DNA of 64,000 bases from Desulfatibacillum sp. (GTDB taxonomy: Bacteria; Desulfobacterota; Desulfobacteria; Desulfobacterales; Desulfatibacillaceae). Where the stretch lies: the NCBI GenBank assembly GCA_016342355.1, contig JAEINP010000004.1:1-64000 (forward strand), given 5' to 3'. Numbering within the stretch: position 1 is the stretch's first letter; each line of letters begins with the position of its first letter. The notes beneath the pieces were generated by a model that ran no database searches, was not told the origin of the DNA, and was given only the letters and a program-made list of their open reading frames with translations. Made by a program: the position numbers and the translations under genes. Positions 25,569 through 34,730 of this stretch are shown piece after piece.

Positions 25569-26432
25569 CTATACATCGGGCCTGAACCCCCAGAAATAGT
25601 CCTTGATATCGTCTTTGAGAGGGGCTGTCTGGCAAAGTTCTATAGCCTGAACCGAACACCTGCTGATGCACAATCCGCACCCTATGCAGCGCCCGGCCAC
25701 CTCGGCGCCCTCAGAATTGAGAACAATGGCATCCATGGGGCAGATATCCAGGCACTGGCCACAGGCGACGCATTGATCATTGACCCTGGCTTCCCATCCC
25801 ATGCTCTGAACCCTGCTCCCAAAAGCCACGGGAATCTTCTTGCAGGAATTCAAGGCCAGGCAGCAGCATGGGCAGCAAAAGCAAACCTCCAGGAAGCTTT
25901 TCATCTTATCCGCCGGGAATCCCCAAAAATACTGCTCCGCCTCGATCCAAAGGCATTGGCAGACCAGCCCTAGTTCCACTCCCTTGTGAAGATGGGCGAT
26001 GGCCTCCTCTACCGTGGCTTTCCGGGAAATCCCGTTTTCATAGGTGACATGGGAGCCCTCCCCCAAAAAAAGACAGGCATGGTCATGGGGAAAATCCTGG
26101 CAGTCGTTCCCGTCCCTGCACAAGCAGCGGTGTACAATATAACGGTGAGGCGCCTCCCGGATGAGTTTCTCCACCAATTGGATGGGCAAAACCTTACTGC
26201 CTTGCTTGCCCTCTTTGTTGAGGTCCACATGCACCGGCACCACTGTACCTTGAGTGAAATGCTTCTTCCTGTCATTGATAAGGGCAAGTCTCCGGACAAT
26301 CCCTCCTATGTAAGGATTCTCAGCCTGGTGGAGCAAACCCACCAAACGATGGAAAATCTTAGTGTACAAACCCCAATGATCAAGGCGGACAGCGAATTTC
26401 TTCTTAAATAATTCTCCCAATTGCACCAGCAT
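25569..26432 (-). CDS. cysteine-rich protein with C-terminal 2x[4Fe-4S] ferredoxin domain
   Basis: 287 residues. The C-terminal ~75 hold a bacterial ferredoxin domain: Cys221, 224, 227, 231 (QCVACGQCLDICP) and Cys249, 252, 255, 259 (RCIGCGLCISRCS). Ahead of it are two other cysteine groups, CLC with Cys111 and Cys120 (RCLCRDGNDCQDFPHDHAC) and the dense CFCCPCCC (184-191), enough for one more metal centre. The N-terminus is not a signal peptide, so it is cytoplasmic. An electron-transfer role is likely; the partner is unknown. I use ATG 26432 (AGGGGG ribosome site) rather than a TTG seven codons upstream. The gene is divergent from the saccharopine-dehydrogenase-like gene. Confidence 0.75.
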   Translation of the reverse strand: MLVQLGELFKKKFAVRLDHWGLYTKIFHRLVGLLHQAENPYIGGIVRRLALINDRKKHFTQGTVVPVHVDLNKEGKQGSKVLPIQLVEKLIREAPHRYIVHRCLCRDGNDCQDFPHDHACLFLGEGSHVTYENGISRKATVEEAIAHLHKGVELGLVCQCLWIEAEQYFWGFPADKMKSFLEVCFCCPCCCLALNSCKKIPVAFGSRVQSMGWEARVNDQCVACGQCLDICPMDAIVLNSEGAEVAGRCIGCGLCISRCSVQAIELCQTAPLKDDIKDYFWGFRPDV

Positions 26433-26598
26433 GAATTGCACCCCCTGCGGCAAAAAACCTGCTTATCATTGCGTTTCCCGAAGAGCGTGGAGGCCCTTCC
26501 AAGGCAACTGACTACCCCTCCGGGAATGTTGATGATGTGAATAATCTCTGAAAATATTCATACTTTACATTTGACCCATTAGTCAACAGTTGATGTGC

Positions 26599-26614
26599 CA
26601 ATCCATATGGATTG
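26599..26614. promoter_or_regulatory. 16-base palindrome, candidate operator
   Basis: Perfect palindrome CAATCCATATGGATTG. Its right half (ATGGATTGC with the next base) also occurs at 23840-23848 near the sigma54 activator gene, so both could be sites for one regulator; this is inference. Confidence 0.4.
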
Positions 26615-26751
26615 CTTGCCCCCCCCCTTCAAATACCCAGGTCTGGCATGCTGTCCCAGAAAATGAAAAGGGCGCCTTTGCAAAGGATTTTGTTAGGCAA
26701 TACAGGGGAATACAATTTTCTGGTTGACAAGGCTTAATTTTTCTGAACTTA

Positions 26752-26770
26752 GTTAATTATAAGAATTAAC
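26752..26770. promoter_or_regulatory. inverted repeat before the saccharopine-dehydrogenase-like gene
   Basis: Perfect 7-base arms GTTAATT / AATTAAC around ATAAG, 10 bases before the ribosome site of the downstream gene, a position where a bound repressor would block transcription. Confidence 0.45.
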
Positions 26771-26795
26771 CATTTTGCAGGAGGGGGACAATATC

Positions 26796-28022
26796 ATGGC
26801 TAAAGCAGTTGTTTTAGGAGGATGCGGCGCAGTGGGCACAGTGGCTTCCAAAACCCTGGCCGCCCAGGAGCTTTTTTCCCAAGTGGTCCTTGCAGACCAA
26901 AACAAGGAACGGGCCGAACAATTAATCCGGGAATGGGGCACAAGCAAGGTGCGTTTTGTGCAAACCGACGCCCTGGACCCCGCCAGCATCAAGGCGGCCA
27001 TCCAGGGAGCGGACGTAGTGATCAACTGCGTGGGACCCTTTTACAAGTCGGTAAAAACCATCCTGGCCGCTGTCATGGAGGCGGGGGTCAACTATGTGGA
27101 TGTGTGCGACGATGTGGATGTTACGCTGGAAATTCTGGAATGGGATCAAAAGGCCAGGGACGCTGGAATTTGCGCCTGCATTGGCATGGGGAGCTCGCCG
27201 GGTGCCACCAATCTGTTGGCAAAATATGCCGCTGACGCCCTGTTGGATGAAGTGCATGCCATCGACATATTCCATGCCCATGGAGGGGAGCCTTTTGAGG
27301 GTCCCGGGGTGATTGGCCACCGGTTTCATTGCATGAGCATCGACATTCCCATGTTCCTGGACGGAGAATTGAAATATGTCAAATATTTTGAAGAGGATGG
27401 CATCGCCCTGCGCCAGACCTTTGATTTCCCGGTCCTTGGCAAGGATATCCTCCTGTACCCCTATCCCCATCCTGAACAGGTCACCCTGCCCCGGTACATC
27501 AAAACCCGGCAGGTCACCAACAAAGGAACGGTGCTTCCCCCGGAATACTATGACCTGACCCGGGATATGTGCCGCCTGGGCCTCTCCGGCAGGGATCCCC
27601 TGGAAGTGGCCGGACAAAGCATTGTCCCCTATGATTTTGCATTGGCCTACATCATCAGGGAGAGGGAAAAAATCCTGGCGAAAACCGGGTTTGGGTCCCA
27701 GCGCGGTTGCTGCACAGTGGCGGTAAAGGGAGCAAAGGATGGAGCGGATTGCGAGTACCGGTTCCATATGGCCTCGGGCAGCCAGGCTCTGGGAGAAGGA
27801 ACAGGCATCCCCGCTGCCGTGGGGGCCATGCTTATGGTTCAAAGCCGCATTACGAAAAAAGGAGTGCTGCCTCCCGAGGGGTGCATTAATCCCCAGGATT
27901 TTCTGGACCTCATCACGCCGGTCATGAAACTGGACGAAAAGAAGAAGGATCAGAATTCCTTCAGTGGCGTCATTGTCCAGCATGTGGACGCGTCCGGAAA
28001 TGTGACCACGCTGGACATTTAA
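26796..28022 (+). CDS. saccharopine dehydrogenase-like oxidoreductase
   Basis: 408 residues. The N-terminal NAD(P) fold is plain (VVLGGCGAVGTVASKTL, 5-21; ADVVINCVGPF; VNYVDVCDD), followed by the second domain of the saccharopine dehydrogenase/homospermidine synthase superfamily (GMGSSPGATNLLAKYA, then GTGIPAAVGAMLM). The family includes lysine-pathway enzymes, carboxynorspermidine synthases and trans-acting reductases, and I cannot tell which. It is followed 50 bases later by an FGGY kinase gene, so the pair may act in one catabolic route. ATG 26796 has a strong GGAGGGGG ribosome site. Confidence 0.8.
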   Translation: MAKAVVLGGCGAVGTVASKTLAAQELFSQVVLADQNKERAEQLIREWGTSKVRFVQTDALDPASIKAAIQGADVVINCVGPFYKSVKTILAAVMEAGVNYVDVCDDVDVTLEILEWDQKARDAGICACIGMGSSPGATNLLAKYAADALLDEVHAIDIFHAHGGEPFEGPGVIGHRFHCMSIDIPMFLDGELKYVKYFEEDGIALRQTFDFPVLGKDILLYPYPHPEQVTLPRYIKTRQVTNKGTVLPPEYYDLTRDMCRLGLSGRDPLEVAGQSIVPYDFALAYIIREREKILAKTGFGSQRGCCTVAVKGAKDGADCEYRFHMASGSQALGEGTGIPAAVGAMLMVQSRITKKGVLPPEGCINPQDFLDLITPVMKLDEKKKDQNSFSGVIVQHVDASGNVTTLDI

Positions 28023-28072
28023 GACGCCAGACAATATGGATACGGCATGTATAAAGGCTACGGAGGGGGAAT

Positions 28073-29656
28073 ATGAGCATTTCGGAAAAGCATATACTGG
28101 CCATAGACCATGGAACTTCGGGCGTGAAGGCCTGCCTGGTTTCCCTCAGGGGGGAGGTGCGGGATTTCGCCTATGTGAAAACGGAAATAACTTTTCTGCC
28201 CGAAGGCGGCGCGGAACAGAATCCCCTGGATTGGTGGAACGCCCTGATCTCCACCTGCAAAACCCTGGTCAAACGGGAAGCCGTTCCCAAAGATAGCATT
28301 GTAGGCATGTGCGTTTCCAGCACATTCTCAAGCACCGTGGCCGTGGACAAGGACGGAAAGCACCTCATGAACGCCCTCACCTGGATGGATTCCCGGGGTG
28401 CGCCCTATGTGCGGGAACTCATGAAAGGCTTTCCCTCCATCCTGGGTTATGGCGCGGTCAAGGCTTTGAAATGGGTGGCCAAGACAGCCGGAGGTCCCAC
28501 ACTCTCTGGCAAGGACGACATCGCCCATGTGCTCCTGATCCAGCGGGAATTCCCCGAAATTTACAACCAAACCCATATGTTCCTGCCTTCCAAGGATTAT
28601 TTGAACCTGCGACTGACGGGGGAATTCGCAGCCAGTTTCGATTCCATGACCCTGTTCTGGATGACAGACACCCGCAACCCCCACGATATCCGGTATGACG
28701 ATTCCCTTATCGCAGCCGCGGGAATCGACAAGAACAAGCTGCCTCCCATGTTTCCGTCCACCCACCTCCTGGGACCTTTGCTTCCCCGGGTGGCCGAGGA
28801 GATCGGCCTGCCCTCGGGCATTATGGTGGCGGCAGGCTCTCCCGACCACCAATGCGCTGCCATGGGGTCCGGAGCGGTGGAGGACTATCAGGCCCATTTG
28901 TATGTGGGCACATCCTCTTGGATTCAATGCATTGTGCCGTTCAAAAAAACCGACATCTTTCACTCCATAGCCTCCTTACCCACCTCCATTCCCGGAAAGT
29001 ACTCCTCAGTCAACGAACAGGACATGGCCGGGGGATGTCTGAGCCTCTTGGTCCAGAATGTTCTGGGAATCGGGGAAATCCAGGAGGATGAAAATCCCTT
29101 TGAAATGCTTACGGGCATCGCCCAAACCTCCCCGCCCGGGGCCAATAACGTAATTTTTACCCCGTGGCTTAATGGGGAACGGACCCCTGTGGACGACACC
29201 ACCATCAGGGGCTGCCTGTTCAACCTGAGCAGAACAAGCACTTCGGCGGACATGGTGCGGGCGGTCATGGAAGGGGTGGCGCTGAATGTGCGATGGAGCC
29301 TGAAGTATGTTGAGAAATTCGCGGGAAAAAGACTGGGCCCCCTCCATTTTGTGGGCGGGGGAGCCAAGTCCGACCTGTGGTGCCAGATTTTTGCAGACGT
29401 GCTGAACCGGACCATAAGGCAGGTGAGCGATCCCGTGGCGGCCAACGCCAGAGGCGCGGCCTTCATTGCGGCGGTGGGCCTGGGGGAGATTGAGTTCTCC
29501 CAGATTCCCGACCTCATAGAATACAGCGGGACCTTTATCCCCAATCCTGAAAATCGCAAAACCTACGACAACCTGTTCAAGACCTTCACCGATATTTACA
29601 AAGCCCACAAGAATATCTGTAAAAGGCTCAATAGAGTAAAAAAGAAACAGGACTGA
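28073..29656 (+). CDS. FGGY-family carbohydrate kinase (xylulokinase-like)
   Basis: 527-residue sugar kinase of the ASKHA superfamily that phosphorylates a pentulose, hexulose or polyol with ATP. Visible are the N-terminal phosphate loop LAIDHGTSGVKACLV (9-23), the central catalytic region AAGSPDHQCAAMGSGA with Asp as base, and the C-terminal FVGGGAKSDLWCQIFADVLNR. The overall pattern is xylulokinase-like, but the substrate is open. ATG is preceded by GGAGGGGG. No sugar transporter or isomerase is adjacent; the only same-strand partner is the saccharopine-dehydrogenase-like gene, an uncommon pairing. Confidence 0.85.
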   Translation: MSISEKHILAIDHGTSGVKACLVSLRGEVRDFAYVKTEITFLPEGGAEQNPLDWWNALISTCKTLVKREAVPKDSIVGMCVSSTFSSTVAVDKDGKHLMNALTWMDSRGAPYVRELMKGFPSILGYGAVKALKWVAKTAGGPTLSGKDDIAHVLLIQREFPEIYNQTHMFLPSKDYLNLRLTGEFAASFDSMTLFWMTDTRNPHDIRYDDSLIAAAGIDKNKLPPMFPSTHLLGPLLPRVAEEIGLPSGIMVAAGSPDHQCAAMGSGAVEDYQAHLYVGTSSWIQCIVPFKKTDIFHSIASLPTSIPGKYSSVNEQDMAGGCLSLLVQNVLGIGEIQEDENPFEMLTGIAQTSPPGANNVIFTPWLNGERTPVDDTTIRGCLFNLSRTSTSADMVRAVMEGVALNVRWSLKYVEKFAGKRLGPLHFVGGGAKSDLWCQIFADVLNRTIRQVSDPVAANARGAAFIAAVGLGEIEFSQIPDLIEYSGTFIPNPENRKTYDNLFKTFTDIYKAHKNICKRLNRVKKKQD

Positions 29657-29673
29657 ATAGGCCCCGGCCCGGG

Positions 29674-31332
29674 TTATTTTGCCGAATGATTTTCCAAGGC
29701 CAAAGCCCGGGCGTATTCTTTTTGGAGGAATTCCTTGCGGACGCCGTTGTCGATAAAATCCCAGGGAAGGATTTCTTCAGAATGGCGTTGGCGGGTGACA
29801 TAAAAGTCCGGGTTAATGGGAGCCTCCTTGAGGGTATGGGGCCAGTTTCCTTGATTTTTGCAGGCCAATTCCAGGATTTCACCCACTCTCCTGTCTCCTC
29901 TGGCTATTAGCGCCTGGATGAACGCCCACCTAGGCACATCGGCGGAAACCGTCACGTTGGCCACACTGGCCAAGCCGTTCCTGACCTGCCTGATTTTTTG
30001 TTTCAGGACCTTTACCTCGTCCATGGCCGCCCATTGAAATGGGGTGAAGGGCTTGGGTACAAAGGAATTAAGGCTGATGTGAATGGTTCCGATTCTGCCT
30101 GTGGGCTGACTGGCTTTCAGGAAACGGTGTTTGATTCGTTTGGTAAGGGCCACGATTTCGTCCACGTCTTCCTGTGTTTCCGTAGGCAGGCCCACCATGA
30201 AATAGAGCTTGAGATTGGGAATGCCCGCCTCCACAAGAATTTGGGCCGCGTCCAGGATATTATCCTCAGTGATGTTTTTTTTGATGACGTCCCTCATTCG
30301 CTGGGACCCTGCCTCGGGAGCCAGGGTGGCGGTTTTGACCTTACCCCGGGCAAGGGATTTCACCAAGCCCTGACTCATGGCATTGGCCCTGAACGAGGAA
30401 AAGGAAAGTACCGCGCCGGTTTCTTCTCCGTATTTACAAAGCTGGTCCAGGCAGGGGAGATCAGACACTGCCGCGCCCATGAGCCCGATTTTTCGGGTAT
30501 GCTCCAGGCCCTTGTCCATACAGGTGCTGAGGGTTTCGGGAGAACGGAACCGCACAGGCCTGTAGACGTATCCCACGGTGCAAAAACGGCAACCATGGGG
30601 GCAGCCCCGGCTGACCTCCACCAGACAGGTGTTGTTGAAGGTGGTGTCCTCCGTGTAGATATTGGTGATGGCCGGGGCCTGGTCCACATTTTCCAGGAAC
30701 AGGCGCTTGATGCTCGAAGGATGGCCCGGGTCCGGGGTCATGGCGGAAAAGGCGCCGTCTTCCCTGTACTCCGGATTATAAAATCGGGGAACATAGGCTC
30801 CGGGAACGTTTTGAGCCAGGCTTTCCAAAAGCTCATCCCTGGATTTTTCCGGGTTGAGGTTTTCCACCAGTTTGGGAAGGATGGGCTCGGCTTCGCCCAG
30901 AAGAAAGGCGTCAAAAAAAATTGCCAGGGGTTCGGGATTCATAAAGCATCCCACCCCCCCGGCAATTATTAGGGGATGGGAGGCATCCCGGTTGTCAGAC
31001 CGTAACGGGATGCCTCCCGCATGCAACATGGAAAGTATGTTTGGGTAGTCGTTTTCAAACGACAATGAAAAAGCGATTACATCAAATGCGCCTAATGGCC
31101 GTTTGCTCTCCACAGACTCGGGAGCCCCATAGGCCGGGCAGAAAACCCTTTCGCAGACCACATGGTCGTAGCTGTTAAACAGGGCGTAAACTGTCTGGAA
31201 TCCCAGGTTGGACATACCAACATGGTAGGTGTTGGGGAAAACCAGGGCCACGCGCAACCTGTTGGCCCAATTTTTCCTCACCGCTCCGTTTTCTTCCAAA
31301 CCCGGAGTGGCTTTGTTTCCTTTTTTACGCAC
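29674..31332 (-). CDS. B12-binding-type radical SAM protein (TIGR03960-like)
   Basis: 552 residues. The N-terminal ~200 residues resemble a B12-binding fold (RVALVFPNTYHVGMSNLGFQ, VIAFSLSFENDYPNIL, LIIAGGVGCFMNPEP). The radical SAM core has the cluster motif SRGCPHGCRFC (Cys244, 248, 251), then FSSFRANAMS, TLAPEAGSQRMRD and LKLYFMVGLPTETQEDVDEI. No substrate is known for this family from what I can recall. GTG start. It begins 33 bases after ftsZ with no terminator between, so it is the last gene of the division operon; it converges with the FGGY kinase gene with 17 bases between stops. Confidence 0.8.
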   Translation of the reverse strand: MRKKGNKATPGLEENGAVRKNWANRLRVALVFPNTYHVGMSNLGFQTVYALFNSYDHVVCERVFCPAYGAPESVESKRPLGAFDVIAFSLSFENDYPNILSMLHAGGIPLRSDNRDASHPLIIAGGVGCFMNPEPLAIFFDAFLLGEAEPILPKLVENLNPEKSRDELLESLAQNVPGAYVPRFYNPEYREDGAFSAMTPDPGHPSSIKRLFLENVDQAPAITNIYTEDTTFNNTCLVEVSRGCPHGCRFCTVGYVYRPVRFRSPETLSTCMDKGLEHTRKIGLMGAAVSDLPCLDQLCKYGEETGAVLSFSSFRANAMSQGLVKSLARGKVKTATLAPEAGSQRMRDVIKKNITEDNILDAAQILVEAGIPNLKLYFMVGLPTETQEDVDEIVALTKRIKHRFLKASQPTGRIGTIHISLNSFVPKPFTPFQWAAMDEVKVLKQKIRQVRNGLASVANVTVSADVPRWAFIQALIARGDRRVGEILELACKNQGNWPHTLKEAPINPDFYVTRQRHSEEILPWDFIDNGVRKEFLQKEYARALALENHSAK

Positions 31333-31365
31333 CTGCCGTCCCCCGGCCCCTAAGTCTGCCCCGGG

Positions 31366-32592
31366 CTAGTTTGCTTCCTTGCGCATAAATGTCGGTTGCT
31401 CCAGGTCATCATCCTCTGAGATAAGTCCCTTATAGCCCCGGTACATGGAACGAGCCGACTCGCCCACGGCCCTCTGCTGGCGACCCCGCATGAATGTGGG
31501 TTCATCCAGGTCCAGAGTATTATCCAAGTCCGCGGGGGTGACATCCCTTAGCTTTCCCCTGATGGCATCGTCCTGGGTGCTCCTGGGTTCTCCGATGGGG
31601 ATAGGCTGTTTCATGCCTCTGGGAGAGTCGGAACCTATACCAGTGGCAATAAGGGTCACCCGCACTTCGTCGCCCATGCTTTCGTCTACCACGCAGCCCC
31701 AGATGATATCCGCGTCGTCTCCGGCTTCCTCATGGATACGTTCGGACGCTTCAGCCACTTCATCCAGACTTATGTCCGCGCCGCTGGTAATGTTCATGAG
31801 GACGCCCCGGGCCCCGCTAATGGACAGGTCTTCCAGGAGGGGATGATACAGGGCTCTTTCGGCTGCCTCGACAGCGCGGTTTTCCCCCCTGCCCACACCG
31901 ATCCCCATGAGGGCCATACCGGCCTTATCCATGGTGGAGCGCACGTCGGCAAAGTCCAGGTTAACCAGACCGGTTTTCATAATAAGGTCCGTGATGCCCT
32001 TTACCGAATGGAGAAGCACCTCGTCCGCCCTTTTGAACATTTCCATCATGGAGGTGCCCTTTTCCGACAGGCTCCTCAGGCGGTCATTGGGAATGGTAAT
32101 GACTGTATCGGCGCATTCCTTCAGGCGCTCCAGGCCTTCCAAAGCCATCTTGGTACGCTTTTTCCCTTCGAACTTGAAGGGCTTGGTGACCACGCCCACG
32201 GTCAGCACGCCAAGATCCTTACAGATTTTGGCAATAACCGGTGCAGACCCTGTACCAGTACCGCCGCCCAGGCCAGCCGTGATGAACACCATGTGGCTGC
32301 CTTCCAGAGCCCTTTTGATTTCCTCGATATTTTCTTCGGCCGCCGCCCTGCCGATTTCCGGTTTCGCTCCGGCGCCCAGACCCTCGGTCAGGCGTTCCCC
32401 GATCTGGATCCTTGTGGTGGCCTTGCTGGCCATGAGAGCCTGGGAATCGGTATTGGCTACAATAAAATTAACCCCTTCCAGGCCAGCCTCAATCATGTTG
32501 TTGACGGCATTTCCGCCAGCTCCGCCAGCTCCGATAACCTTAATTCTGGCTGACTTTTCCCTTGGAACCATTTTGAACATCATGTCTGACAT
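31366..32592 (-). CDS. ftsZ: cell division protein FtsZ
   Basis: Tubulin-like GTPase that builds the division ring at midcell. 408 residues, with the GTP loop [10 protein letters not shown] (109-118), NTDSQAL and the T7-type loop NLDFADVRS. The disordered tail contains the partner-binding peptide twice: LDEPTFMR (362-369) and LEQPTFMR (397-404), the latter being the usual C-terminal position for FtsA and ZipA-like binding. AGGAGG seven bases before the ATG is the best ribosome site in the operon, fitting its need for high expression. It lies 84 bases after ftsA. Confidence 0.97.
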   Translation of the reverse strand: MSDMMFKMVPREKSARIKVIGAGGAGGNAVNNMIEAGLEGVNFIVANTDSQALMASKATTRIQIGERLTEGLGAGAKPEIGRAAAEENIEEIKRALEGSHMVFITAGLGGGTGTGSAPVIAKICKDLGVLTVGVVTKPFKFEGKKRTKMALEGLERLKECADTVITIPNDRLRSLSEKGTSMMEMFKRADEVLLHSVKGITDLIMKTGLVNLDFADVRSTMDKAGMALMGIGVGRGENRAVEAAERALYHPLLEDLSISGARGVLMNITSGADISLDEVAEASERIHEEAGDDADIIWGCVVDESMGDEVRVTLIATGIGSDSPRGMKQPIPIGEPRSTQDDAIRGKLRDVTPADLDNTLDLDEPTFMRGRQQRAVGESARSMYRGYKGLISEDDDLEQPTFMRKEAN

Positions 32593-32676
32593 TTTAAACC
32601 TCCTGTCGCATGGCGCATTATGAGCCGCACAAGGCCCCCTAAAACCCTGCCGCCCGTTTTCACCAATATTTCCATT

Positions 32677-33903
32677 TTAAACGATGTCTTTAAACCATTT
32701 TTTCATTCGGCTAATTATCCAGTCGAACATGCTTTTTTCTTTAATGCGGGAATGATTCAAGTCCTGATTACGGGCTCCGTAAAGGACCAAACCAACGGCA
32801 GTTGAGTACATGGGGCTATTGACCATGTCCACCAAACCGGTGATACCAGTTGGTTTTCCAATACGAGCCGGGACATTGAACACCTGCTCCGCTGCTTCCA
32901 CCATGCCGTCCAGGAGCACCGCTCCTCCCGTGAGCACAACGCCCGAGCTGATATTGTTTTTCATGCCAGCCCGCCAGAGCTCCTGGTCCAGCAATTCAAA
33001 CATTTCCAAAACCCTGGGTTCCAGGATTTCCCCCAAGATCTGTCTTGGGAGTTTTCGGGATTTCCGCCCTCCCACACCGGGGATTTCTATGGAGTCGTCC
33101 TTACCAATCCTGCCCGAAGCGCAGGTTCCGTAAAACTGTTTGATTTTTTCCGCATCCACCAAGGGAGCCCGCAAGCCCACAGAGATATCGTTGGTCAGGT
33201 TGTTTCCTCCCAAGGGCAACACATAGGTATGGCGGATACAATTTTTCACAAACACTGCAAGGTCCGTGGTTCCTCCGCCTATGTCTATCAGGGCGGTTCC
33301 CAGGTCCCTTTCCTCAGGAATGAGCACCGCTTCGCTGGAAGCCAGGGGTTCCAGAACAATGTCAATAACGTCCAGGCCTGCCTTATCTGCGCACTTGATA
33401 ATATTCTGTGCTGCTGTGGCTGCCCCGGTTACAATATGAATATTGGCTTCCAGGCGTACTCCGGCCATTCCGATAGGGTTCCTGATGCCCCTTTGGCCAT
33501 CCACGATGAACTCCTGAGGGAGAACATGGATTACATCCCGGTCCATGGGAATGGCCACAGCCCTGGCGGCTTCGATAACCCTGGCCTTATCGGCAGGGGT
33601 GATTTCATTTCCCTTGATGGCAATGATACCGTTGCTATTGAAACCGGCAATGTGGCCGCCTGCAATACCAGCATAGACATTGGAGATGTCGCATCCTGCC
33701 ATGAGTTCTGCTTCCTGCACGGCCTTTTTGATGGATTCCACAGTGGATTCGATGTTCACCACCACACCTTTACGCAGTCCGTCAGATGGATGGTGTCCTA
33801 TGCCCACAATCTGGACACCCTCTTCGGTGACCTCACCCACTGCCGCGCAGATTTTTGTGGTGCCTATGTCCAGCCCCACTATTAATTCCCCTTGACTGCG
33901 CAT
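32677..33903 (-). CDS. ftsA: cell division protein FtsA
   Basis: Actin-like ATPase that tethers FtsZ to the membrane. 408 residues: GLDIGTTKICAAVGE (10-24), IDIGGGTTDLAVF, and VLTGGAVLLDGM from the second phosphate loop. The C-terminal MFDWIISRMKKWFKDIV is an amphipathic helix of the kind that serves as the membrane anchor. It begins 2 bases after the ftsQ stop. Confidence 0.95.
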   Translation of the reverse strand: MRSQGELIVGLDIGTTKICAAVGEVTEEGVQIVGIGHHPSDGLRKGVVVNIESTVESIKKAVQEAELMAGCDISNVYAGIAGGHIAGFNSNGIIAIKGNEITPADKARVIEAARAVAIPMDRDVIHVLPQEFIVDGQRGIRNPIGMAGVRLEANIHIVTGAATAAQNIIKCADKAGLDVIDIVLEPLASSEAVLIPEERDLGTALIDIGGGTTDLAVFVKNCIRHTYVLPLGGNNLTNDISVGLRAPLVDAEKIKQFYGTCASGRIGKDDSIEIPGVGGRKSRKLPRQILGEILEPRVLEMFELLDQELWRAGMKNNISSGVVLTGGAVLLDGMVEAAEQVFNVPARIGKPTGITGLVDMVNSPMYSTAVGLVLYGARNQDLNHSRIKEKSMFDWIISRMKKWFKDIV

Positions 33904-33905
33904 AC

Positions 33906-34730
33906 CTACACCTCCTCCCGGGGACGCACGACCACTCGGTCCACGTCCACTATATCGATCAATACCACTTGAATTCCCTGTTCTTTACTGCATTTTAAGA
34001 GCACCTGGTTCAGCCTCATGAATTTTTCGGCATAGTCGTCATAACCAAATCGTACGGCGAATGCAGGTTCGCTGGAAACCAGAGTAAGCCCCATGTCCCT
34101 ATCCACCTGAATACCTGCTATGGCGGAACAGGGCAGCGCCCATTCGTATTCTTTTCTGACCTGCAAAAACTCCAAAACTGATTTATATGCCCGGGACATT
34201 TTTTCCCCCGACACACTGATATCGGAAAATTTTAATCCGGTGACCACTGGCAGGTCCTTAGGGTCCGAAGCGTCACAACGCTTGAAAATTTCGCCCCTGG
34301 TATCCATCAAAAAACGTTCTCCCAGGTCGAGTACCGCTATGGCCTCCCTCTCTGTGACGCTAATGGTCATACTATTTGGAAGATTCCTGCGGACCCTTGC
34401 CTTGGCTATCCAGGGATGGGCCACCAGGCTGTCCTGAACTGTTTTAAGGCTGACGGACAGAATGTTAGCGCCTAGTTCCAATTTTGCCTGTTGCAAAATC
34501 TCATGGGCTGCCAAACGGCTTGCGCCCTGAATTTCTATGTCCTTGGCTTCAAAATAAGGGCTTTGGGTAAACACGTCGTAAATCAGGATCGCAAAAACCG
34601 CAAACAAGGCAAGACTGGCCAAAGATCCCGCCCCTACAAGGCACCGGAGCAACAATTTTTTGTACCGGAACTTTGTGGGTGCTGTGCTCTTTTTGTACCT
34701 GTTTTTCCGGACTTTTTTACGTACCAACAA
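33906..34730 (-). CDS. ftsQ: cell division protein FtsQ
   Basis: Bitopic divisome scaffold, 274 residues: a basic cytoplasmic tail (RKKVRKNRYKKS), a single membrane helix at ~32-55 and a periplasmic POTRA domain (YFEAKDIEIQGASRLAAHEILQ) followed by the beta domain with SVTEREAIAVLDLG. The start is TTG (two TTG in a row), chosen because GGAGGTG lies just upstream inside the 3' end of murB; the genes overlap by 14 bases. Confidence 0.9.
   Translation of the reverse strand: MLVRKKVRKNRYKKSTAPTKFRYKKLLLRCLVGAGSLASLALFAVFAILIYDVFTQSPYFEAKDIEIQGASRLAAHEILQQAKLELGANILSVSLKTVQDSLVAHPWIAKARVRRNLPNSMTISVTEREAIAVLDLGERFLMDTRGEIFKRCDASDPKDLPVVTGLKFSDISVSGEKMSRAYKSVLEFLQVRKEYEWALPCSAIAGIQVDRDMGLTLVSSEPAFAVRFGYDDYAEKFMRLNQVLLKCSKEQGIQVVLIDIVDVDRVVVRPREEV

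Larger units (their letters stand above)
26433..26795. other. divergent intergenic region with two inverted repeats
   Basis: About 360 bases without a gene, between the ferredoxin protein and the saccharopine-dehydrogenase-like gene. It contains a 16-base perfect palindrome (26599-26614), a run of about nine C (26619-26627), TTGACA at 26724-26729 without a good -10 partner, and a 7-5-7 inverted repeat at 26752-26770. Confidence 0.5.

Noticed and set aside
26619-26627. run of about nine C, possible phase-variation tract
   Set aside because: It is not inside a gene or between promoter elements that I can define.
26922-28034. 370-codon open frame on the minus strand
   Set aside because: Antisense shadow of the saccharopine-dehydrogenase-like gene; no family pattern or start signal.
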